From NCBI GenBank assembly GCA_021299565.1, contig JAJTHA010000070.1, forward strand, positions 1 to 5,077: 5,077 bases of DNA, given 5' to 3'. Position numbers and translations under genes: made by a program. This DNA is from Candidatus Caenarcanales bacterium. GTDB taxonomy: Bacteria; Cyanobacteriota; Vampirovibrionia; LMEP-6097. The notes under the pieces are model-generated. The model was not told the DNA's origin. It saw only the letters and a list, made by a program, of their open reading frames with translations, and made no database searches. Each line of letters opens with the position of its first letter. The first letter of the stretch is position 1. Positions 1 to 4,975 of this stretch are shown here, piece by piece.

Positions 1-282
1 AGTGTTAAAGCCTCTGAATTATTAGGTGCAATTAGAATAGGTCTTAGAACATTGTTGCTCACTAGATTTGGACAAAAAGTCTTTAGAGCCTATAGAGATG
101 AAGAAACCGGATTAACTCCTGAAGAGCAAAGTAGTAAGAAAATTTATGATTCTCTCGGTACCTTCAAGGAAGGTCTAGGACGAATTCCTATAATGGGTCA
201 GATAGCTGGACCATTGATAGAAACATTTAGAAGCTTGTACAAAGTCGATCCAAAAACTAACTTGAACTTATTGCCGTCTTAA
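1..282 (+). CDS. 3' end of an unrecognised protein gene (5' partial)
   Basis: The frame is open from the first base of the window to a TAA at 280-282, giving 93 visible residues, so the true start lies outside the window. A TTG at 52 could be read as a start, but the frame continues upstream without a stop, so I treat this as a truncated gene. The visible part is soluble-looking: a hydrophobic/basic helix-like stretch (ELLGAIRIGLRTLLL), then a charged segment (RAYRDEETGLTPEEQSSKK), then a Gly/Pro/Ile-rich part (GRIPIMGQIAGPLIE) and a short polar tail. I see no membrane segment of full length and no motif I recognise. It converges on the glucokinase gene and shares the bases TTAA with it at their stops. 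Function is unknown. Confidence 0.75.
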   Translation, partial: SVKASELLGAIRIGLRTLLLTRFGQKVFRAYRDEETGLTPEEQSSKKIYDSLGTFKEGLGRIPIMGQIAGPLIETFRSLYKVDPKTNLNLLPS

Positions 283-1220
283 ACAGTTGCTCTTGTTTGA
301 AGTTCCACATTGGCAAGACAAGCTGCACCAACCATGCCGGAATCGTTTCCTAGCGTACCTTCTATGATGTTGACATACTCTTTAAGTGCATCTACTACTC
401 TTGCTCTTACTTTTTTATTTAACTCTGGGTAGTTAATGAATTTCGCCATGCCACCACTCAAAACTACAGCTTCAGGATCAATAGTATTAATCACACTTGC
501 CATACCTAGTGCCAAATATTCATGCCAAGTATTCAAGACTTGACTCGCTGTTTCATCGCCTTTGTGATATAAATCCATAAGTTTGTAATTATCCATAGTT
601 GGATCTGCGTAAAACAAATGTGCGGTGTTTTGTAGTCCGTTGCCTGAGGCATAAGCTTCCCAGCAATCCCAGGCTCCGCATGTACAGCGGCGTGTGCGCT
701 TATCAACAATTTTGATGTGTCCAATCTCTCCACCCGCGAAGTGTGCTCCTCTCCAGATTTTGTTATTAAAAACTATTCCGCCACCAATACCGGTGCCAAC
801 TATCACTAACAATACAGGATCGAAATCTTTAGCAGCTCCTACCATATACTCTGCGTAAGCAGCACAGTTAGCATCATTTTCAACCGCAACTGGAAGCTTT
901 AACATTGCTTCTAGTTCTTTTTTGACTTTGGTGCCTTTCCAGCCTTTGATATTGCCGCATCCGCCAATCATTTGGCCTTCATTGCTGACCACTCCTGCTG
1001 TAGAAATACCAACGGCTTTGACTTGGTGTTTCTCGGAGATTTTTTTTACCATTGAGGACATTAAATCTAGAATTGCCTGTGCGTTATTCTGTGGAGTTGG
1101 TTCTTTGATGATTTCATCAATTAACAATTGACCATTAACAAATGGCGCTGCTGCTATTTTTGTACCGCCCATATCGATACCCACAGTTACTAAATCAGGA
1201 TTTATTGACATAAAGGACAT
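279..1220 (-). CDS. glk: ROK-family glucokinase (ATP-dependent sugar kinase)
   Basis: Probable cytoplasmic glucokinase phosphorylating glucose to glucose-6-phosphate, the entry to glycolysis. All ROK hallmarks are visible in the 313 residues: phosphate-1 motif GIDMGGTK (14-21), END with the expected catalytic Asp116, the glycine-rich GTGIGGG (142-148), the sugar/zinc segment GGEIGH (163-168), the cysteine cluster CTCGAWDCWE (179-188) and the ATP-binding LSGGM (255-259). Expected zinc ligands are His168, Cys179, Cys181 and Cys186. The usual cluster is CxCGxxGCxE; here the Gly before the last Cys is Asp185. Length is normal. Start choice is uncertain: Met1 (1218-1220) has no Shine-Dalgarno and overlaps a perfect TATAAT, so Met4 (1209-1211) may be the real, leaderless start. 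ROK members also include other hexose and ManNAc kinases and repressors; no helix-turn-helix is present, so a kinase is favoured, with exact sugar specificity inferred. Confidence 0.9.
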   Translation of the reverse strand: MSFMSINPDLVTVGIDMGGTKIAAAPFVNGQLLIDEIIKEPTPQNNAQAILDLMSSMVKKISEKHQVKAVGISTAGVVSNEGQMIGGCGNIKGWKGTKVKKELEAMLKLPVAVENDANCAAYAEYMVGAAKDFDPVLLVIVGTGIGGGIVFNNKIWRGAHFAGGEIGHIKIVDKRTRRCTCGAWDCWEAYASGNGLQNTAHLFYADPTMDNYKLMDLYHKGDETASQVLNTWHEYLALGMASVINTIDPEAVVLSGGMAKFINYPELNKKVRARVVDALKEYVNIIEGTLGNDSGMVGAACLANVELQTRATV

Positions 1221-1245
1221 TATAACTTGTGAGTTTATGATTCAA
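1219..1245 (-). promoter_or_regulatory. Candidate promoter of the glucokinase gene (leaderless)
   Basis: Read on the minus strand, a perfect -10 TATAAT lies at 1219-1224 and a partial -35 TTGAAT at 1240-1245, with a short spacer of 15 bases. The last two bases of the -10 are the first two bases of the annotated ATG. Transcription would begin about seven bases on, at 1212-1211, where the next in-frame ATG (1209-1211) starts. No Shine-Dalgarno precedes either ATG. This fits a leaderless mRNA whose protein starts at the fourth residue of the longest reading. The match is by eye, and the -35 is weak. Confidence 0.45.
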
Positions 1246-1253
1246 TTTCTAAT

Positions 1254-1378
1254 GTCATTGCGAGCGAAGCGAAGCAATCTCACGCGGTATTGCTATTGTT
1301 TTTTAATCAAGATTTATTACATTGCATAGAGCGCAGAAAATATGACTTGGGTCATATTTTTGCGAGGCTCGCGATGAT
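1254..1378. repeat. Palindromic intergenic element, GTCATTGCGAGC family, copy 1
   Basis: The left end GTCATTGCGAGC (1254-1265) and the right end GCTCGCGATGAT (1367-1378) are inverted repeats matching at 10 of 12 positions, bounding a 125-base unit. The left end itself folds: ATTGC (1257-1261) with GCAAT (1274-1278), GC (1264-1265) with GC (1269-1270), and a GAA loop. The interior holds a second strong hairpin at 1332-1364. A related left end is present at 3070. Repeats of this type are scattered between genes in several unrelated bacteria, from general knowledge. It looks like a small non-coding mobile or MITE-like element, but no transposase is present and no clear target duplication was found. 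Confidence 0.6.
1332..1364. repeat. Long perfect-stem hairpin inside repeat copy 1
   Basis: AAAATATGAC (1337-1346) and GTCATATTTT (1351-1360) form a perfect 10-base stem around the loop TTGG. The stem is extended by CGCA (1332-1335) pairing with TGCG (1361-1364), with one bulged G at 1336. No T-run follows on either strand, so it does not look like a terminator. It may be part of the repeat element or a dyad protein-binding site. Confidence 0.6.
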
Positions 1379-1430
1379 GAGAACTCAGTTTCAAATAGTT
1401 CCCAAGATTAACGAAAATTAATCGAAAATC

Positions 1431-1495
1431 GCTGGACAAATAAATTATTGGCCTTATGATGGTGTTAATAAATAATTTATATTCGCCAGCTGGAC
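1431..1495. repeat. Inverted repeat flanked by short direct repeats
   Basis: ATAAATTATT (1440-1449) is an exact inverted copy of AATAATTTAT (1471-1480), and GCTGG (1431-1435) pairs with CCAGC (1486-1490) outside it, giving an interrupted stem around a 21-base loop. The heptamer GCTGGAC also occurs directly at 1431-1437 and 1489-1495. The inner arms are AT-rich, so chance is possible, but the combined outer GC-rich pairing makes a real structure plausible. Confidence 0.4.
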
Positions 1496-1526
1496 TTCTT
1501 AAAAAAGTGGCAACGGTAAATAAAAA

Positions 1527-1549
1527 AAGCTAATCAAAGGTGATGGCTT
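1527..1549 (+). promoter_or_regulatory. Small hairpin in the leader of the unknown gene
   Basis: AAGCT (1527-1531) pairs with GGCTT (1545-1549, one G-U), and ATCA (1533-1536) pairs with TGAT (1541-1544), leaving one bulged A and an AAGG loop. It ends eight bases before the Shine-Dalgarno AAGGAG. It also contains a two-codon frame, ATG GCT TAA (1543-1551), just after AAAGGTG. It could tune translation; it matches no riboswitch I know. Confidence 0.3.
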
Positions 1550-1556
1550 AAAAAAA

Positions 1557-1562
1557 AAGGAG
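1557..1562 (+). promoter_or_regulatory. Strong ribosome binding site of the small unknown gene
   Basis: AAGGAG lies seven bases before the ATG at 1570, following a run of A residues. This is the best Shine-Dalgarno on the + strand and fixes the start of the 129-residue gene, supporting it as a real translated gene. Confidence 0.8.
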
Positions 1563-1569
1563 ATTCGTC

Positions 1570-1959
1570 ATGCAAGACAATTTCAAAGTCGAAACTAATA
1601 CTACACTAAATGTGTACAATAATAAAATTATCAGTCGAGAAGAATTGATAAAACAAATTGAGTCACTACAACGCTTTTACTACGATATCGGTTATGACAC
1701 TGCTAATATCAAAACAATTTTCTCACTGACTCTTTCCTATCTTAAAGGTCAGGTCAATAAATTGGTGGTTAAATCATTTTTTGAGGTTTTGATTTCACAC
1801 AACAAACTCAATCTCAACAAAGAAATTAATTTACTTAACTGTTTTGAAGAGTTAATTGATGAGCTTGAAGAAAATCAAGTCAACAATATCTCTAGCTTTA
1901 AAGCCAAACAAAATACTGTTGTAAATGAAGTAGTTGATTTCAAAAACCTTGCGGCTTAA
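1570..1959 (+). CDS. Small protein of unknown function, 129 residues
   Basis: I do not recognise a family. The gene is supported by a strong AAGGAG seven bases before its ATG, a clean frame, and an end that meets the aldolase stop in a shared TTAA. The protein is soluble-looking, rich in Asn, Leu, Lys and Glu, with no Trp, no signal peptide and no membrane helix. An unstructured Asn/Thr-rich start (1-20) is followed by helix-like stretches at about 22-40 (SREELIKQIESLQRFYYDI), 46-76 and 84-102 (acidic, FEELIDELEENQ), then a polar tail. It holds one Cys (91). It ends in Leu-Ala-Ala, like the end of an ssrA degradation tag. It is transcribed away from the glucokinase, so it is not in an operon with either neighbour. 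It may be lineage-specific. Confidence 0.75.
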   Translation: MQDNFKVETNTTLNVYNNKIISREELIKQIESLQRFYYDIGYDTANIKTIFSLTLSYLKGQVNKLVVKSFFEVLISHNKLNLNKEINLLNCFEELIDELEENQVNNISSFKAKQNTVVNEVVDFKNLAA

Positions 1960-1966
1960 GCTGCAA
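1949..1966. repeat. 18-base near-palindrome across two convergent stop codons
   Basis: TTGCGGCTTAAGCTGCAA reads the same on both strands except for one pair (1953 G against 1962 T, which is a G-U pair in + strand RNA). Its centre is the TTAA shared by the stop codons of the unknown gene and the aldolase. No T-run follows on either side, so it is not a standard terminator, although a compact hairpin could form in either transcript. Confidence 0.6.
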
Positions 1967-2999
1967 CGGCGCCAGAGAGCATTGACTTTCCAGTTGACTT
2001 AAGGTCATTACAAGCTTGAACAATCCTCTTTGCCATGCCGTCTTCAGCTTTTTTCATGTAAGCACGTGGGTCGTATAGTTTTTTATTACCTACTTCACCT
2101 TCGATCTTCAAGACACCATCATAGTTTTTGAACATGTGCTCAACTATTGGCTTAGTGAAAGCATACTGTGTGTCAGTGTCTACATTCATTTTGATTACAC
2201 CATATTCAAGTGTTTCATGAATATCACTCAACTCAGAACCAGAGCCTCCGTGGAAAACTAGGTCAAGAGCTGCTTGCTGACCATGTTTGCTGATAATCTC
2301 GTCCTGTCCATCTTTCAAGATTGAAGGTTTGAGTTTAACATTGCCTGGTTTATAAACACCATGCACGTTACCAAATGTAGCTGCAAGCATAAATCTGCCA
2401 CCAATTGGATTTAGCGTTTCGTATACTGTCAGCATGTCATCTGGAGTGGTATAAAGCTTTTCGTTGCTAACACCAGATGTATCATGACCATCTTCTTCTC
2501 CACCAACAACACCAGTTTCAACTTCTAGAATGATTTCGTTTTTGGTACAAATCTCAAGAAGCTCTTTTGATACTTTTAGGTTTTCAGCAAGTGATAATTC
2601 AGAACCGTCAAACATATGAGAATTAAAAAGATTTGGAAGACCTTTTGCTCTGCGCTTTTCAGTTTCTGCAATTAGAGGTTTGAGGAATTTTTCTACTTTG
2701 TCTGGATGACAATGGTCAGTGTGTAATGCAACCATAACATTGTATCTAGCTGCTAGTGTGTGACAAGCTTCAGCAAGAACAATAGCACCTAGCGCCATGT
2801 CTTTGATTGCGGTACCTGAAGCGAATTCGCCGCCACCCGTTGATACTTGGATGATTCCATCTGATTTAGCTTCTGCTAAGCCTTTGAGTGTTGCGTTTAA
2901 AGTTGCTATTGAGGTTACGTTAATTGCAGGATATGCAAATTTACCTTTTTTGGCTCTATCGAGCATTTCACAATATTGTTTATAGTTTGCTACTGGCAT
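1956..2999 (-). CDS. fba: Class II fructose-1,6-bisphosphate aldolase
   Basis: Zinc-dependent cytoplasmic enzyme that reversibly splits fructose-1,6-bisphosphate into dihydroxyacetone phosphate and glyceraldehyde-3-phosphate in glycolysis and gluconeogenesis. In the 347 residues I see ALHTDHC (91-97) with catalytic Asp95 and zinc ligand His96, SHMFDGSE (127-134), LEVETGVVGGEEDG (158-171), FGNVHGVYKPGN (209-220) with zinc ligand His213, VFHGGSGS (248-255) with His250, and the phosphate/substrate loop KMNVDTDTQ (270-278). Length and sequence fit the class IIA, actinobacterial-like branch; the run YDGVLKIEGEVGNKKLYDPRAYMKKAE (293-319) is very like mycobacterial Fba as I recall it. The start is fixed by GGAG five bases upstream of the ATG. 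The C-terminus carries a few extra residues ending in Ala-Val-Ala-Ala, set by the palindromic overlap with the convergent gene. Confidence 0.96.
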   Translation of the reverse strand: MPVANYKQYCEMLDRAKKGKFAYPAINVTSIATLNATLKGLAEAKSDGIIQVSTGGGEFASGTAIKDMALGAIVLAEACHTLAARYNVMVALHTDHCHPDKVEKFLKPLIAETEKRRAKGLPNLFNSHMFDGSELSLAENLKVSKELLEICTKNEIILEVETGVVGGEEDGHDTSGVSNEKLYTTPDDMLTVYETLNPIGGRFMLAATFGNVHGVYKPGNVKLKPSILKDGQDEIISKHGQQAALDLVFHGGSGSELSDIHETLEYGVIKMNVDTDTQYAFTKPIVEHMFKNYDGVLKIEGEVGNKKLYDPRAYMKKAEDGMAKRIVQACNDLKSTGKSMLSGAVAA

Positions 3000-3004
3000 G
3001 TTTT

Positions 3005-3041
3005 CTCCTTTGTATTAAAGTTTTTATTTTATCACAGTCAA
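3005..3041 (-). promoter_or_regulatory. Aldolase promoter candidates and ribosome binding site
   Basis: On the minus strand, AAGGAG (3005-3010) lies five bases before the aldolase ATG. Upstream, an extended -10 TGATAAAAT (3026-3034) would give a leader of about 20 bases that keeps the ribosome site. An alternative pair is TTGACT (3036-3041), 16 bases, TTTAAT (3014-3019), but its start point would fall inside the ribosome site, which makes it less likely as the main start. Either way the aldolase appears able to be transcribed independently of rnj. Confidence 0.45.
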
Positions 3042-3069
3042 TACTTTTAACTCGAAAGTAAAATTTAAG

Positions 3070-3113
3070 GTCATTGCGAGCCGCGAAGCGGCGTGGCAAT
3101 CCAGCTCACCTGG
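3070..3113. repeat. Palindromic intergenic element, GTCATTGCGAGC family, copy 2
   Basis: It begins with the same GTCATTGCGAGC (3070-3081) as the element at 1254. The stem is ATTGC (3073-3077) with GCAAT (3096-3100) plus GCCGC (3080-3084) with GCGGC (3088-3092), around a GAA loop, matching the architecture of copy 1 with a longer inner stem kept by paired changes. A second small hairpin, CCAG (3101-3104) with CTGG (3110-3113), follows directly. I see no right-end inverted copy of GTCATTGCGAGC here, so this is a partial or different-length member. Confidence 0.65.
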
Positions 3114-3116
3114 TGT

Positions 3117-3141
3117 ATCGTGGGAGTCCACGATGTTTTTT
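3117..3141 (+). terminator. Rho-independent terminator-like hairpin, + strand orientation
   Basis: ATCGTGG (3117-3123) and CCACGAT (3128-3134) form a perfect 7-base stem around GAGT, followed after one G by six T residues (3136-3141). This is the form of an intrinsic terminator for + strand transcripts. Both neighbouring genes are on the minus strand, where the hairpin is preceded by A residues and not followed by U residues. It would therefore stop antisense transcription entering rnj, or simply be part of the repeat tract. Confidence 0.45.
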
Positions 3142-3142
3142 G

Positions 3143-3173
3143 ATTTAGCTTATGCTAAGTGATTACTAATCAC
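3143..3173. repeat. Two adjoining inverted repeats at the end of rnj
   Basis: TTAGC (3145-3149) pairs with GCTAA (3154-3158) around TTAT. Immediately next, GTGATTA (3159-3165) and TAATCAC (3167-3173) form a 15-base palindrome centred on one base; its right arm includes the rnj stop TGA (3170-3172). In the rnj transcript these could protect the 3' end. Neither has a U-run on the minus strand. Confidence 0.45.
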
Positions 3174-4975
3174 ACACCAATGACTTGAGCAGCGGCTTTG
3201 CCGGTATACTCCATGATAATAAGTTCAAGTAATGGGTGTCTATGCATTCTATCGTCAACGAATCTATGTATCTCTGACTTGACGTCTAGTTGAAGTTTCT
3301 CTAAATCCAATTTGGCTGTTGCGCCGGTTTTATTCTTAGCTTTATTTTTAGATTCCAGATGTTTTGGATTATGCAAACTATTTTCGATTGCTTCCTTTGT
3401 AATTTCATTAATTTTGTCGAGAAAACCAATTTTTGTTTCTGTCGCTGATAAAACAAGACCACGTGAATAAACTTTTGGCTCACACATTAATTCACCATAG
3501 GCATTAACAGTTACGACAACGGTTAGTAATCCCTCACTAGCCACCATACGTCTTTCGAGCATGATTGCTGTATCTAGCTCACCAACATTGGCGTTGTCAA
3601 CCATAATGATGCCGGCTTCAACTCTTTCAACCACTCTTGAGTGTCCGTTTTGCATCTCAAGAACATCACCATTGTCCATGATCAATATTTTGTCAGGATC
3701 TACTCCGCAAGCAACTCCTGTCTGTCCGTGCTTGAGAAGCATTCGATATTCACCGTGACAAGGCATGAAGAAAAAAGGTCTAGTTAAATTCAACATGATT
3801 TTTTGTTCTTCAGCGCTAGCGTGTCCAGAGACGTGAACATTCATGCTTGCTCCATAAATCACATCAGCACCTCGTTTATAAAGCATATTAATCAAATTAT
3901 TAACGGATTTCTCATTACCAGGGATTGGTGAAGCACTTACTATGACAGTGTCTCCAGGTTGTACTTGTAAATATTTGTGTTCGTTTCTTGCGATGCGAGA
4001 AAGAGCCGCAAACTCTTCTCCTTGTGAGCCTGTTGATAAAACAATCAAATTTTCAGGAGGTACGTTGTTGACATCTTCTTGTCTAACTATAAAGTCATCA
4101 GGAATTTTGATATACCCAAGTTCTTTTGAAATTGCCGCTAGATTGATCATTGATCTTCCGAATAATGCCACTCTCTTCCCGGCTTTCAAAGCCAATTCTA
4201 GAATGATTTTGATACGTAAGACTTGGCTTGCAAAAGTCGTCAAATAAACTCTGCGTTTAGCGGTGGTAATAATTTCTTTTAGTTTGGGGATAACAGCTCT
4301 TTCAGAAGGAGTGTAGCTGGATTTTTCTGCGTTGGTGCTATCGCTTATAAGTAGAGAGACACCATCTTCACCAGCTTGTGCTAAAGGTGCTATATCAAAA
4401 AATAAATTATCGATTGGACTGTGATCAAATTTAAAATCACCAGTGTGTACGATTCTTCCAGCTGGAGTATCGATAATGAGAGAAAAGCTATCAGCGATAC
4501 TATGATTATTGCGTATGTAAGTAATTGAGAAGCTTTTACCGACTTGAATTGTTTCGCGACCTTGAACTAGTTTGAAATTGCTATAGCTCATTTTGTTTTC
4601 GGTGATTTTATGTTTGACCAAAGCCAGTGCGAGATTTGGAGCGTAAATAATTGGAATGTCTACTTCTTTCAATAATGGAACAACTCCTCCAATATGATCT
4701 TCGTGTCCATGGGTTATTACCAGTGCTTTGATTTTTTCTTTGTTTTCTACAAGATAATTTAGTTTTGGTAAAACGATATCAACTCCGATCATGTCTACCG
4801 TTGGGAAAGCCAATCCAGCATCTATGAGCATCATATCGTCGCCGCATTCATAAATCCAAGTGTTTTTGCCGATTTCGTATAAGCCGCCCAGCGAGATCAC
4901 TCGGACTTTGGCTTTTGGATCAAGCGTAATTAGACTATTTTTGATTTCTTTATTGTCTTGTTTTTTGTTTTGCAT
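3170..4975 (-). CDS. rnj: Ribonuclease J (metallo-beta-lactamase / beta-CASP RNase)
   Basis: Cytoplasmic zinc ribonuclease with 5'-to-3' exonuclease and endonuclease activity, acting in mRNA decay and rRNA maturation. The 601 residues show the full RNase J plan. A polar N-terminal extension (1-21) precedes the beta-lactamase fold: GGLYEIGKN (30-38), metal motif THGHEDHIGG (88-97: His89, His91, Asp93, His94), His158 in NNHSIADS, and Asp180 in HTGDFKFD. The beta-CASP domain follows: SDSTN (211-215), FASQVLR (248-254), FGRSM (272-276), STGSQGE (314-320), SASPIPGNE (347-355), HVSGHAS (381-387) and PCHGE (405-409). It ends with a Lys/Asn-rich linker (about 542-556) and a C-terminal domain. The usual FASNxHR reads FASQVLR, with Leu253 in place of His. 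The ATG directly follows the dapA stop with no Shine-Dalgarno, indicating translational coupling. Confidence 0.96.
   Translation of the reverse strand: MQNKKQDNKEIKNSLITLDPKAKVRVISLGGLYEIGKNTWIYECGDDMMLIDAGLAFPTVDMIGVDIVLPKLNYLVENKEKIKALVITHGHEDHIGGVVPLLKEVDIPIIYAPNLALALVKHKITENKMSYSNFKLVQGRETIQVGKSFSITYIRNNHSIADSFSLIIDTPAGRIVHTGDFKFDHSPIDNLFFDIAPLAQAGEDGVSLLISDSTNAEKSSYTPSERAVIPKLKEIITTAKRRVYLTTFASQVLRIKIILELALKAGKRVALFGRSMINLAAISKELGYIKIPDDFIVRQEDVNNVPPENLIVLSTGSQGEEFAALSRIARNEHKYLQVQPGDTVIVSASPIPGNEKSVNNLINMLYKRGADVIYGASMNVHVSGHASAEEQKIMLNLTRPFFFMPCHGEYRMLLKHGQTGVACGVDPDKILIMDNGDVLEMQNGHSRVVERVEAGIIMVDNANVGELDTAIMLERRMVASEGLLTVVVTVNAYGELMCEPKVYSRGLVLSATETKIGFLDKINEITKEAIENSLHNPKHLESKNKAKNKTGATAKLDLEKLQLDVKSEIHRFVDDRMHRHPLLELIIMEYTGKAAAQVIGV

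Larger units (their letters stand above)
1221..1569. other. Divergent intergenic region, 349 bases, no gene
   Basis: This region separates the glucokinase (minus) from the small unknown gene (plus). From left to right it holds the glucokinase promoter candidate, a palindromic repeat element (1254-1378), an AT-rich tract, an inverted repeat flanked by GCTGGAC copies (1431-1495), and an A-rich leader with a small hairpin and a strong ribosome binding site (1527-1562). I see no convincing coding frame and no known riboswitch. A weak + strand promoter candidate for the small gene is TTGGCC at 1448-1453, 17 bases, then AATAAT at 1471-1476; it overlaps the inverted repeat. Confidence 0.7.

Noticed and set aside
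52..282. Complete 76-residue gene starting at TTG 52
   Set aside because: The frame stays open to the window edge with plausible coding sequence upstream, and there is no Shine-Dalgarno before the TTG; a truncated longer gene is more likely.
922..1131. 69-residue + strand frame inside the glucokinase gene
   Set aside because: Antisense to conserved ROK motifs, with no supporting ribosome site; shadow frame. The same applies to 533-733, 2797-2985, 3301-3483 and 3561-3758.
1257..1325. ATTGC at 1257, 1289 and 1321, exactly 32 bases apart, suggesting a CRISPR-like or iteron array
   Set aside because: Only five bases are shared, the flanks differ, and two of the three occurrences belong to or neighbour the palindromic element; probably chance.
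1254..1378. A tRNA or other known stable RNA in the folded intergenic region
   Set aside because: No cloverleaf, no T-loop GTTCRANNC, no CCA end and no recognisable RNA family; the folding is explained by the repeat element.
1379..1569. Possible riboswitch or structured regulatory RNA before the small gene
   Set aside because: I could not match any known riboswitch core; only a small hairpin and an AT-rich inverted repeat are visible, so no class is claimed.
279..2999. A glycolytic operon of glucokinase, small gene and aldolase
   Set aside because: The small gene is on the opposite strand and divergent from glucokinase, with over 300 bases between; these are separate transcription units.
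3942..4247. 101-residue open frame on the + strand inside rnj
   Set aside because: It is fully antisense to the well-supported RNase J gene, has no convincing ribosome site and its peptide is Ser/Cys/Pro-rich with no motif; it is a shadow frame.
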